A DNA stretch of 43,808 nt from Egerieimonas sp900552095 (GCA_902469965.1 CABREP010000014.1:1-43808); one strand, 5' to 3'; counted from the stretch's first letter, positions 8,439 through 17,893 are shown. Numbers and translations are program-made. The notes: generated by a model from the letters alone, not told the origin.

Positions 8439-8675
8439 ATGTCAAACAATACTTCATCCAACAAAGCAGTTGTACCCGAAGCAAAGAGCGCACTGAACCG
8501 TTTTAAGTATGAGGTTGCCAGCGAACTGGGCGTGCCTCTGACCGATGGTTACAATGGTAACCTGACTTCCAAACAGAACGGATCTGTAGGCGGATATATG
8601 GTGAAAAAGATGATTGAAAATCAGGAGCGCCAGATGTCTTCCGCTTCCGGCATGAGCAACAACGGACAGATGTAA
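8439..8675 (+). CDS. Alpha/beta-type small acid-soluble spore protein
   Basis: This 78-residue protein coats and protects DNA in the dormant spore. It shows the family hallmarks: ALNRFKYEVASELGV, which contains the GPR protease cleavage region, and NGSVGGYMVKKMIE. The N- and C-termini are short and rich in Ser and Asn. AAGGAGG lies nine bases before the ATG. A forespore-type promoter is plausible upstream, and a strong hairpin follows. The gene marks the organism as a spore former. Confidence 0.96.
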   Translation: MSNNTSSNKAVVPEAKSALNRFKYEVASELGVPLTDGYNGNLTSKQNGSVGGYMVKKMIENQERQMSSASGMSNNGQM

Positions 8676-8704
8676 AACTTCTGTCTGTTCCGGAAAAAGG
8701 ATGC

Positions 8705-8737
8705 AAAAAGGCCGCTGCTTGCCGCAGCGGCCTTTCC
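8705..8737. terminator. Bidirectional terminator between SASP and DUF6465-type genes
   Basis: A perfect GGCCGCTGC/GCAGCGGCC stem extended by AAA/TTT pairs (8707-8718 and 8724-8735) has a 5-base loop. The U-tract is better for the minus strand (TTTTT) than for the plus strand (TTTCC). It serves two convergent genes. Confidence 0.85.
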
Positions 8738-8753
8738 GTATGTTTCATTATGA

Positions 8754-9221
8754 TTATAAGCTGATGCAACCGGTAATTTCACCGTTAATTACATAGTAAG
8801 CGGCGGATTCTTCCGGTTTTACATATACCTTGATGTCTGCTAAGCTGTCTTCTTTGTTTCCTTCACTCTTCCAGATCTCTCTGACACGGGCCATCAGATC
8901 CTGTCCCAGGATCTCTTTTCCGCCAAACTGAAGAATCAGGGTTTCCTCTGCTGTCTTTTTAACAGCGGTCTTCTTGGCAGCGGCAGTTTTTTTCGCAGCG
9001 GGCTTTCTGGCAGCGGTCTTCTTCGGAGCTTTTGTCTCCTCTTTCTTTGCCTCAGCCTGCACGCCTGCCGGTGCTTTTTCTTCCTCTTTCACTTCAACCT
9101 TTTTGGTTTCAGGTTTGGAAGCTGCAGCAGTCTTTACAGTCACAGTTTCTTTTGCAGCTGCTGTTTCTTTTACCTCTGCTGCCGGGGTAACTTTGCTTGT
9201 TGCGGTTTTCTTTGTTACCAT
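8754..9221 (-). CDS. Lys/Ala-rich protein with C-terminal DUF6465-like domain
   Basis: This is a 155-residue, probably cytosolic protein. The first two thirds are low-complexity Ala/Lys/Thr/Glu sequence. They end in a basic tract with repeats of the type AAKKTA that resembles bacterial histone-H1-like tails. The last 55 residues (ETLILQFGGKEILG onward) form a compact domain found in Lachnospiraceae and recalled as DUF6465; its function is unknown. AAGGAGG supports a start at 9221 or at 9227 two codons earlier. A consensus promoter precedes it. Nucleic-acid binding by the basic tract is a guess from composition. Confidence 0.85.
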   Translation of the reverse strand: MVTKKTATSKVTPAAEVKETAAAKETVTVKTAAASKPETKKVEVKEEEKAPAGVQAEAKKEETKAPKKTAARKPAAKKTAAAKKTAVKKTAEETLILQFGGKEILGQDLMARVREIWKSEGNKEDSLADIKVYVKPEESAAYYVINGEITGCISL

Positions 9222-9272
9222 AATCATTCTTCCTCCTTGAAAAACCTCGTTCTCTACACCCATACATCGTAC

Positions 9273-9301
9273 ATTATAGTCTAAGAAATTGTAATTTGCA
9301 A
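9273..9301 (-). promoter_or_regulatory. Sigma-A promoter of the DUF6465-type gene
   Basis: On the minus strand TTGCAA (9296-9301), a 17-bp spacer and TATAAT (9273-9278) form a near-consensus promoter, about 50 bp upstream of the start codon. Confidence 0.85.
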
Positions 9302-9309
9302 GGGCAAAG

Positions 9310-12300
9310 TTACTCTACGCTCTTCATGGATTCCACCATATCCACTTTTTTCAGATGGAAGTGCATGAAAACATTAACAATGACAGAAAACAGGAAAGTG
9401 AGCAGAATGCTGATCACATAACTGATTCCGTTAATCTCTCTTCCAAACATCATAAGATCGATTTCCGCAGTCACAATAATATATCGGTGAAGGATCTGTC
9501 CGATCACCACTCCCGCAGCACAGCCGATCAGTGTCAGGCAGAGATTCTCACGGGTCACATAGCCTGTCACTTCCCGGTCATAAAAGCCCAGCACCTTCAG
9601 CGTCGCCAGTTCCCGCTTCCGCTCACTGATATTTATATTATTCAGATTATACAGAACGATAAAAGCAAGAAGTCCCGCCGCAATAACAAGCACATAGATC
9701 ACAGTATTCATGCTCTTTAACATATCTTCTACACGATCCGAAATAGAACCGATAAAAGACACATTAAGCACGCCGTCTTCTTTCATATAGCGCTCCTGAA
9801 ACTGTTCCTCAAAAGCTTCGTCATCCGCTTCATTTACTGTGAGAATCTCATTATATTCCGGCGTCTCTCCATAGAGCTGTTCATAGAGACTTTCCGTCAT
9901 ATAAATATAATGGAAATAATAATTTTCCACCACATGAGACACAGTCACTTCCACCCGCGCCCGCTCTCCTTCTTTCAGCCAGATGGTATCTCCCGCTGAA
10001 AGATCGAGAAGTTTGGCCAGCTTTTCGGTAACAATGACTCCGGAATCATCCAGCTCATATTTTTCTTTTGTAGTCCGATCCTGCAGGGCTATGAAATCCG
10101 GCAGTTTCCCGGTATCTTCTATCACCGTCAGATAACTGCTCTTCTCCTTTTCTCCCTTTCCCACATCGATCGTCTTCTCATATGCCCACATGGCCTCTTC
10201 AATCTGAGAGTCCTGTCTGGCCCGCTCCATCAGTGCAGTTTTCTCCGCTTCCCCGGCATCCTCCTCCAGAGCCAGGGTACTGGAATACGTACGGATATAA
10301 CCAAACTGACGGTCTCCGATGGCCATAATAGAATCCTTCAGACCGAACCCTACCAGCAGCAGCCCCATACATCCGCCGATTCCCAGTACAGTCATAAAAA
10401 ACCGTTTTTTATAACGGATCAGATTTCGCACGGTAGACTTCTGAGTAAAATTCAGACGTTTCCACAAAAATCCCAGACGTTCAAGGAAAACCCGCTTTCC
10501 ATTTTTTGGCGCCTCCGGACGCATCAGCTGAGCCGGCACTTCCTTCAGTTCATGGAAACAGGCAAAGAGCGCTGCCGCTGTAGTTACCGCGACTGCAATG
10601 CCTGTGGAATAAAAGGAAAGTCCGCCATAAATGGGATTTAAGGCTCTGGGCAGATTGGTATACAGGATCCCATAGGCATCTATGATCACCACCGGAAGCA
10701 GTTTCTGTCCCAGAACAAGACCGCCAAGTCCGCCCAGCAGACTGGCTGAAAACGCATATCCGATGTATTTTCCCGCAATGGCTGTCTTCCCGTAACCAAG
10801 GGCCTTCAATGTGCCCACCTGAGTCCTGTTTTCTTCTACCATCCGCGTCATGGTGGTCAGACATACCAGCGCAGCTACCAGGAAGAAAATCGCCGGAAAA
10901 ACCTTTCCGATAGCGTCAATCCTCATGGCATCCTGCTCATATTCCACATAAGTCTGGATAGAACCCCTGTCCAGCACATACCACTCAGGTTCTTTCAGCT
11001 CTGCCAGAGCCTCACGGGCATCTGCAAGTTTTCCTTCTGCCTCTGCAATCTTCTGCTCTGCCTCCCCGGCCTGCTCCTGATATTCCTCCTCGCCTTCCTG
11101 CAGCTCCAGCTCAGAATCGGCGATCTTCTGTTCTCCGTCAGTCAGAGCCCGCTCTCCGTCAGAAAGCTCTGCCTCAGAATCGGCAATCAGCTGTTCTTTC
11201 GAGGCGATCTCCTCTCTGGCAGCCGCCAGTTTTCCCTCTCCCTGACGCAGCTGTTCCCTGGCCAAAGAGAGCGCCGCTTCGCTCTGATTTAACTTCTCTT
11301 CCTGACCGGCAAGTTCCATCCAGCCTGCATTTAACTGCGCCTCTCCGTCAGAAAGCACCTGTTCCTGCGCGGAGAGTTCCGCCTCCGCCTGAGCCAGGGC
11401 TTCCCAGCCGGAGTCTAATTCTGACTCCGCCTCCACCAGCTGTCCTTTTTGTTCCTCCAGCGCTTCCCGGGCCGCCGCCAGCTGACTGATCCCCTGATCG
11501 TAAGCCTCCACCCTGGACTTTAATCCGGTCAGCTGCTCTTCCAGTGCACTCTTCTGTTCTTCCAGACCGGCCAGCTGTTCTTTTAACTGCTCCAGCTGCT
11601 GCGTATCCTCCGGAGGAAGCGCTTCGATTTCCTTCTTTACGTCTTCTATCTGGCTTTCCAGGCCGGTTATCTGCTGTTCCAGAACAGGAATCGCCGCCCT
11701 GGCTTCCTCAATCTGAGGCGCCATCTGAGAAAGCTTTTCCTCCTGCTCTGCCAGTACGTTTTCTGCCTGGGCAAGCGCTTCTTTTCCCGCCTCCAGTTCT
11801 TCCTGCTTTCCCTGAAGTATTTTTTTGTTTTCTTCCAGTTCTGTCTTACCCGCTTCCAGTGCTTCCCTTCCGGCCGCAAGCTCTTCCTGTTTCTCGGTCA
11901 GAGTTTCTGTGGCCTGGGAAAGCTGCTCTCTTCCGCTGGCCACCTGACCGCTTCCGGAAGTAATCTGCTCCCTGGCCTGGGAAAGCTGCTGTTCACTGGC
12001 TTCTATCTGGCTCTTCCCGTCTTTGAGTGCCTGCTGGCCTTCCAGAAGCTGTGCTCTGCTGTCTGCCAGAATCTGCCTGTTTTCCTCCAGCTCTTCCTTC
12101 CCGTCTGTCAGCTCCTGCCATCCGTCATCCAGCTGTGCCCGGGCACCGGAAAGCTGCGTTCTGGCATCTTCAACCTGTCTCTCTCCATCCGCAATCTGAT
12201 CCTCCGCCTCTTTCTTCACATCAGCATAACGGATCTCACACCTTTCGCCGGCAATCGCTTCCACTTGCTCCTGAAGGACATCAATCCGGTCCGTATAATC

Positions 12301-12990
12301 GTCGGAATAACAGATTTCCTCTGAGGCTCCTTCCGCTCTTATGTACAATTCTGTATAGATATCCAGAGAGAAATCTTCCGGTCTGATAAAAGCGAAACCG
12401 CTCACATTGCCATTTCCAATGGAAGTGCTTCCCCGGTCGAGACTCAGATAAAAAGGACTGCTTCCGGCGCCCACGATCTCAAACTGAGAGAAAGCAAGCG
12501 TATCTTCCAGGTCTGATTCTGTTCCGCTTTTCAAAGTCAGGGTATCTCCTATTTCATATCCCTGATTTTCCAGAAACTGGTCATCTACAAAAATCTCACC
12601 GCTGCGTTCCGGCAGCCTTCCTTCTTTTACCGTAACCAGATTCATCTTTTCCGTCAGAGCCATCAGCTTAAGTACCTGCTGAGATTCCTCACCCTCACAG
12701 AAAACATCCGCAGAATAAGAAGCCTCCGCCTCCTGAACCCCGGGAAGCTGCTCCACCTCTTTTACATCCTCTTCTGTCAGTCCCAGCGTGCCCATCACCC
12801 GTACATCCATCAGGCGGCTTTCATCATAAAAGGCATCCGCTGAAAGTTTCATATCCGGACTGGCCGCCCGGATCCCGGAGAGAAATGCCACGCCCAGACC
12901 TGCGATCAGCAGAATGGAGAGAAAACGGTTTTTTGTCTTTTTTACTTCCTGCAAAAAATCTTTCAACAACATATGTTTTTTCATAAGCAT
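9310..12990 (-). CDS. ABC transporter permease (FtsX/MacB type) with giant external coiled coil
   Basis: This 1226-residue membrane protein has one TM segment near 23-40, a MacB-like extracytoplasmic region, then an unbroken helical region at about 258-666 made of heptads with Leu at the core and Gly/Ala/Ser at the second core position. TM segments follow at about 697-716 and in two further clusters, the last near 1100-1220, framing two FtsX-type permease domains. A PP pair at 459-460 lies at the exact middle of the coil, suggesting an antiparallel hairpin. The gene starts one base after the ATPase stop codon. The substrate is unknown; export or cell-envelope signalling is likely. ATG codons at 12984 and 12972 are alternative starts. 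Confidence 0.88.
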   Translation of the reverse strand: MLMKKHMLLKDFLQEVKKTKNRFLSILLIAGLGVAFLSGIRAASPDMKLSADAFYDESRLMDVRVMGTLGLTEEDVKEVEQLPGVQEAEASYSADVFCEGEESQQVLKLMALTEKMNLVTVKEGRLPERSGEIFVDDQFLENQGYEIGDTLTLKSGTESDLEDTLAFSQFEIVGAGSSPFYLSLDRGSTSIGNGNVSGFAFIRPEDFSLDIYTELYIRAEGASEEICYSDDYTDRIDVLQEQVEAIAGERCEIRYADVKKEAEDQIADGERQVEDARTQLSGARAQLDDGWQELTDGKEELEENRQILADSRAQLLEGQQALKDGKSQIEASEQQLSQAREQITSGSGQVASGREQLSQATETLTEKQEELAAGREALEAGKTELEENKKILQGKQEELEAGKEALAQAENVLAEQEEKLSQMAPQIEEARAAIPVLEQQITGLESQIEDVKKEIEALPPEDTQQLEQLKEQLAGLEEQKSALEEQLTGLKSRVEAYDQGISQLAAAREALEEQKGQLVEAESELDSGWEALAQAEAELSAQEQVLSDGEAQLNAGWMELAGQEEKLNQSEAALSLAREQLRQGEGKLAAAREEIASKEQLIADSEAELSDGERALTDGEQKIADSELELQEGEEEYQEQAGEAEQKIAEAEGKLADAREALAELKEPEWYVLDRGSIQTYVEYEQDAMRIDAIGKVFPAIFFLVAALVCLTTMTRMVEENRTQVGTLKALGYGKTAIAGKYIGYAFSASLLGGLGGLVLGQKLLPVVIIDAYGILYTNLPRALNPIYGGLSFYSTGIAVAVTTAAALFACFHELKEVPAQLMRPEAPKNGKRVFLERLGFLWKRLNFTQKSTVRNLIRYKKRFFMTVLGIGGCMGLLLVGFGLKDSIMAIGDRQFGYIRTYSSTLALEEDAGEAEKTALMERARQDSQIEEAMWAYEKTIDVGKGEKEKSSYLTVIEDTGKLPDFIALQDRTTKEKYELDDSGVIVTEKLAKLLDLSAGDTIWLKEGERARVEVTVSHVVENYYFHYIYMTESLYEQLYGETPEYNEILTVNEADDEAFEEQFQERYMKEDGVLNVSFIGSISDRVEDMLKSMNTVIYVLVIAAGLLAFIVLYNLNNINISERKRELATLKVLGFYDREVTGYVTRENLCLTLIGCAAGVVIGQILHRYIIVTAEIDLMMFGREINGISYVISILLTFLFSVIVNVFMHFHLKKVDMVESMKSVE

Positions 12991-12991
12991 C

Positions 12992-13699
12992 TTACCATTC
13001 TATCGTTTCCACCGGAACCGGATGATCATTTACCGCGACAGAACTTACCTTTCCGTTCTTTATCTTGATGACCCGATCCGCCATAGGTGTGATCGCCGAA
13101 TTGTGTGTGATAACTATGACTGTCATCCCCCGTTCTCTGCAGGTATCCTGCAAAAGCTTCAGAATCGCCTTCCCCGTATTGTAGTCCAGAGCTCCCGTTG
13201 GCTCATCACAGAGCAGAAGCTTGGGGTTTTTAGCCAGAGCCCGGGCGATCGCCACTCTCTGCTGTTCTCCTCCGGAAAGCTGAGCCGGGAAATTATCCAG
13301 CCGTTCCCCCAGTCCCACTTCCTCAAGAACGGTTTTCGCATCCAGCGGATCTTTACAGATCTGAATCGCCAGTTCCACGTTTTCCAGGGCAGTCAGATTT
13401 TGAACCAGGTTGTAAAACTGAAAAACGAAACCGATCTCGTTTCTCCGGTAGGCAGTCAGACGTGTCCCCCGATAGCCTGCAATATCTTCCCCGTCTACCA
13501 GTACCTGCCCTTCATCGCAGCTGTCCATTCCTCCTAAAATATTAAGAACGGTAGTCTTTCCTGCGCCGCTGGGACCCACTACCACCGCGAACTCTCCCTT
13601 CTCAATCTCAAATTCCACGCCGTCCACCGCATGGATCGTTACTTCCCCCATCCGGTAGCTTTTTCTCACTCCGTGCAGTTCTACGATATTTTTTCCCAT
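12992..13699 (-). CDS. ABC transporter ATP-binding protein (MacB/LolD type)
   Basis: This 235-residue ATPase partners the large permease that follows. It carries Walker A GPSGAGKTT, the signature LSGGEQQRVAIARAL, Walker B LLLCDEPTGALD and a switch histidine in VIVITHNSAI. DEPTGALD is typical of the MacB/LolD/FtsE branch, which drives mechanotransmission rather than classic transport. AGGTGG precedes the ATG. It begins 11 bp after recG and probably shares its transcript, although the functions are unrelated. Confidence 0.93.
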   Translation of the reverse strand: MGKNIVELHGVRKSYRMGEVTIHAVDGVEFEIEKGEFAVVVGPSGAGKTTVLNILGGMDSCDEGQVLVDGEDIAGYRGTRLTAYRRNEIGFVFQFYNLVQNLTALENVELAIQICKDPLDAKTVLEEVGLGERLDNFPAQLSGGEQQRVAIARALAKNPKLLLCDEPTGALDYNTGKAILKLLQDTCRERGMTVIVITHNSAITPMADRVIKIKNGKVSSVAVNDHPVPVETIEW

Positions 13700-13710
13700 T
13701 GTCCACCTCG

Positions 13711-15774
13711 TTATAATCCCAGATTTTCTACTTCCCTCTCCATATATCCTTCCAGCTTTTTCTTCAGTTCCCTGTGGCAGGACAGTTCCAGCGGCTCATC
13801 GAGTGCCAGGATCATGCCTGCCGCTTCTCCTGCCTTCTTCAAAAGATCGGAATCCCGGTAAATATCTCCGATAGAAAATTCCAGAAGACCGCTCTGCCTG
13901 AATCCGAAAAGATCTCCCGGTCCCCGAAGTTTTAAATCTTCAGCCGCGATCGCAAAACCATCGTTCGATTTGTTCAAAATTTCCAGCCGGCTCTTTTTCT
14001 TTTCATCTTCTTTTCCCTGAACAAAAATACAGTAAGACTGATCTTTCCCCCGCCCTACCCGGCCGCGGAGCTGGTGAAGCTGAGCCAGGCCAAAACGCTC
14101 GGCATTTTCAATCATCATAACTGTGGCATTCGGCACATTGACCCCCACCTCCACCACTGTAGTTGAAACTAAAATCTGAATCTCACCGGCTGCAAAAGCT
14201 TCCATGATTTCCTGTTTCACCGCCGGCCGCATCTGGCCGTGAAGAGCCTCAATCCGGATCTCTTCCGGGAAGATTCCTCTTAATTTCTCCCGGTAGTCCA
14301 GCACATTCTCCGCATCCAGCCCTTCACTTTCTTCCACCATGGGACAGATCACATAAACCTGATGGCCGGCCCGGATCTCCTTTTCCATAAACCGGTAGGC
14401 AGCCGGCCGATAACCGGGTCCTACCACACAGTTTTTAATGGGCAGCCTCCGCGCCGGAAGCTCATCGATCACTGAAATGTCAAGATCGCCATAGAGAATA
14501 ATCGCCAGCGTCCGGGGAATCGGTGTTGCACTCATCACCAGCACATTTGGGAATTCTCCTTTCCCCGTCAGCTGTTCTCTCTGGTTTACTCCGAAACGGT
14601 GCTGTTCATCTGTGATGACAAGGGTAAGATGATCGTAATCCACCGCCGCCTGAATAAGGGCATGCGTTCCGACGATCATCCGGGAAAGCCCCAGAGAAAT
14701 CCTCTCATTTGCCCTGCGCTTTTCCTTTTGACTCATGGAACCGGTCAGAAGAACAGGGCGATACTCTTCCAGAAGATCATTTTCATCCAGAAGGCTGCAC
14801 AGTGCCTGATAATGCTGATTGGCCAGCACTTCGGTGGGAACCATCAGTGCGCTCTGGCAACCGTTTTCCGCCGTCATGATCATGGCCAGAAAAGCCAAGA
14901 TCGTTTTTCCGGAACCCACATCTCCCTGTACCAGCCGTGCCATCCGTTTTGAACTCTTCAGATCATTTTCAATTTCACTCCAGACTTTCTGCTGCGCCCG
15001 GGTCATCTGATAGGGAAGCGAAGCTGCCACTTCTTCTGTCTTCCAGACTGCCTCCATCGGACAGGGACTCTCCATCCCTTCTGCCTTCTCCTTCATCCGG
15101 CGCAGCGCCAGAATAAAAAGAAAGAACTCATCAAAAGCCAGCCGGTCTCTGGCCGCCAGAAAGCTTTCCATATTTCGCGGGAAATGAATCTGACGAACTG
15201 CAAAATTAGATTCGGCCAGTTTATACTCCATCCGGATCTCCTCCGGCAGATATTCTTTTCTCTCCGGCTCCTCTTCCAGGATCTGTGCAACCAGCTTTGT
15301 CACCATCTTGTTGGTCAGACCTGCCGTCAGGCCGTAAACAGGCTGCATGGCATGCAGTTTCTCCTGATAAGATGCCGGTGTGAAAATTTCCGGCTGTTCC
15401 AGAACAAAACGTCCCCCTTTTTCCACCGCCAGCCCCCGCAGGATAAACCGGCTTCCTTTTTTTAATGTGGTGCGCAGATAAGGCATGTTGAACCAGTTTA
15501 CTGTAAGTGTGCCGCTCTCATCCCGGACCCGCGCCGTTACAATGCTCTTTTTCGCTCCCAGGCTCTTCACGCTGGCCTGGACAACAGCTGCGGATACCGC
15601 CTGCTTCTCTCCCGCGGTAAGCTCGCTTATCTGCACCGGCTCCCGGTAAATATCGTAGTCTCTGGGATAATAGCCAAGCAGCTGCTCTTTTGTATAAATT
15701 CCCAGCCGTGCGAACAGTTTTTCTGTCTTTTCCCCCACGCCTTTCAGCGCCCGCAGTGACGTTTCTGCCTTCAT
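13711..15774 (-). CDS. recG: ATP-dependent DNA helicase RecG
   Basis: This 687-residue cytosolic superfamily 2 helicase remodels stalled replication forks and Holliday junctions. The N-terminal wedge/OB domain covers about 1-200. Helicase motifs follow: GDVGSGKT (motif I), DEQHRFG (a DExH box), VMSATPIPRTLA (motif III) and QLRGRVGRG (motif VI). Length is normal for RecG. It starts after GAGGAG and lies downstream of fakA, an arrangement common in Firmicutes. Confidence 0.97.
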   Translation of the reverse strand: MKAETSLRALKGVGEKTEKLFARLGIYTKEQLLGYYPRDYDIYREPVQISELTAGEKQAVSAAVVQASVKSLGAKKSIVTARVRDESGTLTVNWFNMPYLRTTLKKGSRFILRGLAVEKGGRFVLEQPEIFTPASYQEKLHAMQPVYGLTAGLTNKMVTKLVAQILEEEPERKEYLPEEIRMEYKLAESNFAVRQIHFPRNMESFLAARDRLAFDEFFLFILALRRMKEKAEGMESPCPMEAVWKTEEVAASLPYQMTRAQQKVWSEIENDLKSSKRMARLVQGDVGSGKTILAFLAMIMTAENGCQSALMVPTEVLANQHYQALCSLLDENDLLEEYRPVLLTGSMSQKEKRRANERISLGLSRMIVGTHALIQAAVDYDHLTLVITDEQHRFGVNQREQLTGKGEFPNVLVMSATPIPRTLAIILYGDLDISVIDELPARRLPIKNCVVGPGYRPAAYRFMEKEIRAGHQVYVICPMVEESEGLDAENVLDYREKLRGIFPEEIRIEALHGQMRPAVKQEIMEAFAAGEIQILVSTTVVEVGVNVPNATVMMIENAERFGLAQLHQLRGRVGRGKDQSYCIFVQGKEDEKKKSRLEILNKSNDGFAIAAEDLKLRGPGDLFGFRQSGLLEFSIGDIYRDSDLLKKAGEAAGMILALDEPLELSCHRELKKKLEGYMEREVENLGL

Positions 15775-15795
15775 CTGCTGCTCCTCTAATCTGAA

Positions 15796-15838
15796 AAACG
15801 GTGCTGCACTGGACAGACTTCTGCCTGTCCATTACACC
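15796..15838 (-). terminator. Weak hairpin between fakA and recG
   Basis: On the minus strand TGGACAG/CTGTCCA forms a 7-bp stem that an outer GGTG/CACC can extend, followed by GTTTTT. It could partly terminate transcription ahead of recG. The outer stem is interrupted, so this is tentative. Confidence 0.35.
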
Positions 15839-15866
15839 ACCCTCTCATTGTTTCTTTTTTATTCTT

Positions 15867-17537
15867 TTACTCTACGGAGATCAGACAGTAATAAATCGGC
15901 TGTCCTCCGTCATTTACTTCGATATCACAGTCGGGATAAGCTTCTTCCAGATCTGCCGCCAGAGCTTCTGCTTCCTCTGCGGAGAAGTCCTCCCCATAAT
16001 AAATGCTGATCAGCTCTGCCTCTTCATGCATCATACAGTCCACAGTTTCCCGTGCCACTGCGCGCACTTCCGTACCCACAGCCAGGATTCCGTGATCTCC
16101 CAGCCCCATAATATCTCCCTGATGGATTTCTTTATCGTCAATCTTTGTGTCCCGCACTGCATAGGTCACCTGCCCGGTACGCACCTGGCCGATCGCCTCC
16201 GTCATTTCTTCCAGGTTCTCCTCCGGAGTCCGTTCCGGAACAAAACTGATGACTGCAGTGATCCCCTGGGGAACCGTCTTCGTGGGAACCACAATGATGT
16301 TCTTATCTTTTGTCAGGTCTCTCGCCTGATTAGCTGCCAGAATGATATTTTTATTATTGGGCAGAATGTAAATATTCTTTGCCGGAACCATGGAAATGGC
16401 ATTTAACATATCCTCCGTGGAGGGATTCATCGTCTGTCCCCCTTCGATCAGATAGTCCACACCCAGTCCCCGGAATATCTCACCGATTCCGTCCCCCACA
16501 GAAACAGCAATAAAACCATTTTCTTTTTCAGGAACGGCCGTTTTCTGCTGGGCTGCCATCTTTTCCGCATCCTTGATCAGCTTCTCCTGATGCTCTTCCC
16601 GCATATTGTCAATCTTGATTCTGGAAAGAGAACCGTAGGTCAGAGCTCTCTGGATAGCCAGACCCGGATCATTGGTATGTACGTGGATCTTGACAATCTC
16701 ATCATCCGCCACACACACAATCGAATCTCCGATAGAACTCAAATAACCCTTAAAATCCAGTTCATCCTGCATATGGAAAGCTTTGTTCAGCACAATAATA
16801 AATTCCGTACAGTATCCAAAGCGAATATCCGCTTCTGCCTGAGGGGAAATCCGGGTAACTCCGCCTCCGGCGGCAGTCTGAGCATCAAAAGTCAGATCGA
16901 TCTCTTTGCCCAGGAATGCATCGAAAGCGCCTTCCAAAACTGTTACCAGTCCCTGCCCGCCGGAATCAACCACTCCGGCCTCTTTCAGTACCGGCAGCAT
17001 CTCCGGTGTTCTCTGCAGCACAGCGTTGGCCTCTGCGATTACATCCTCAAAAAATACCTGCAGATCCTCACAGTCCTCTGCCAGCTCCGCCGCTTTCAGG
17101 GCCGCGCCCTTTGCCACGGTGAGGATGGTTCCCTCCTTCGGCTTCATAACTGCTTTGTAAGCGGTCTCCACCGCCTTTTCAAAAGCTGCCGCCAGGATCA
17201 TGGTATCCAGCTCCTCGTAATCACGGATTCCTTTGGAGAAGCCGCGCAGCAGCTGGGAAAGGATAACACCGGAGTTTCCCCTGGCTCCCCGCAGAGATCC
17301 GGAGGAGATGGCCTTGGCCAGATTTTCCATGGACAGGCTCTCCATTCCGTTCACTTCTTTTACCGCAGACATGATCGTAAGCGTCATGTTCGTACCGGTA
17401 TCTCCGTCCGGAACCGGGAACACATTCAGTTCATTGATCCATTCTTTTTTTACTTCCAGATTCTTGGCACCGGCCAGAAACATTTTGGCCAGCATCCTGG
17501 CATCTATTGTATTTACCACAACAGGCTCCTCCTTCAT
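15867..17537 (-). CDS. fakA: DAK2/DegV-domain protein, fatty acid kinase FakA (YloV)
   Basis: This 556-residue protein is the kinase subunit that phosphorylates FakB-bound fatty acids from ATP. The N-terminal DhaL-like (DAK2) domain has the ATP/Mg motif VPDGDTGTNMTLT (about 42-54) and GARGNSGVILSQ. The middle and C-terminal parts correspond to the FakA central and DegV-like domains. Length equals B. subtilis YloV. The start codon overlaps the stop of the Asp23 gene (TAATG), a classic yloU-yloV pair. A DegV protein that could act as FakB is encoded at 40179-41051. Confidence 0.93.
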   Translation of the reverse strand: MKEEPVVVNTIDARMLAKMFLAGAKNLEVKKEWINELNVFPVPDGDTGTNMTLTIMSAVKEVNGMESLSMENLAKAISSGSLRGARGNSGVILSQLLRGFSKGIRDYEELDTMILAAAFEKAVETAYKAVMKPKEGTILTVAKGAALKAAELAEDCEDLQVFFEDVIAEANAVLQRTPEMLPVLKEAGVVDSGGQGLVTVLEGAFDAFLGKEIDLTFDAQTAAGGGVTRISPQAEADIRFGYCTEFIIVLNKAFHMQDELDFKGYLSSIGDSIVCVADDEIVKIHVHTNDPGLAIQRALTYGSLSRIKIDNMREEHQEKLIKDAEKMAAQQKTAVPEKENGFIAVSVGDGIGEIFRGLGVDYLIEGGQTMNPSTEDMLNAISMVPAKNIYILPNNKNIILAANQARDLTKDKNIIVVPTKTVPQGITAVISFVPERTPEENLEEMTEAIGQVRTGQVTYAVRDTKIDDKEIHQGDIMGLGDHGILAVGTEVRAVARETVDCMMHEEAELISIYYGEDFSAEEAEALAADLEEAYPDCDIEVNDGGQPIYYCLISVE

Positions 17538-17893
17538 TAATCAATCACCCGGACACCTTCTACCAGAATATTGATATGCTCAATTTCCATACCGGTAAAA
17601 GATTCCAGTTTATATTTTACATTGTCGATCAGGTTGTCTGCCACAGCGGAAATGCTGACGCCATAAGCGACAATCACATGAAAATCCAATGAAATCTTAT
17701 TCTCCCTCACGGAAACATTGATTCCGTGCTTCAGGCTCTCTCTGCGAAGCAGCTTGACCAGGCCGTCCTTCATGTTGACCGCTGCCATACCAACGATACC
17801 AAAACACTCCACCGCAACACTCCCGGCATAAGTAGCAATTACATCCGTGCTGATGGTCACTTCACCCAATCCTGTATTCATACGCCCTTTCAT
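17537..17893 (-). CDS. Asp23/Gls24 family envelope stress protein (YloU)
   Basis: This is a 118-residue member of the Asp23 family, linked to membrane and envelope stress. Typical features are the opening GEVTISTDVIATYAG, the central KISLDFHVIVAYGVSI and the closing HINILVEGVRV. It is translationally coupled to fakA through a TAATG overlap. GGAGGTG precedes the ATG. The leader between the -10 box and the ribosome binding site contains overlapping inverted repeats (separate entry). Confidence 0.92.
   Translation of the reverse strand: MKGRMNTGLGEVTISTDVIATYAGSVAVECFGIVGMAAVNMKDGLVKLLRRESLKHGINVSVRENKISLDFHVIVAYGVSISAVADNLIDNVKYKLESFTGMEIEHINILVEGVRVID

Noticed and set aside
11544..12386. Plus-strand open frames rich in Pro/Leu/Ser opposite the permease coiled coil
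   Set aside because: They mirror the repetitive Glu/Gln/Ala codons of the permease and have no ribosome binding sites.
16590..17540. 316-residue open frame antisense to fakA
   Set aside because: The fakA frame has full family similarity and motifs. The antisense frame has biased composition and no start signal.
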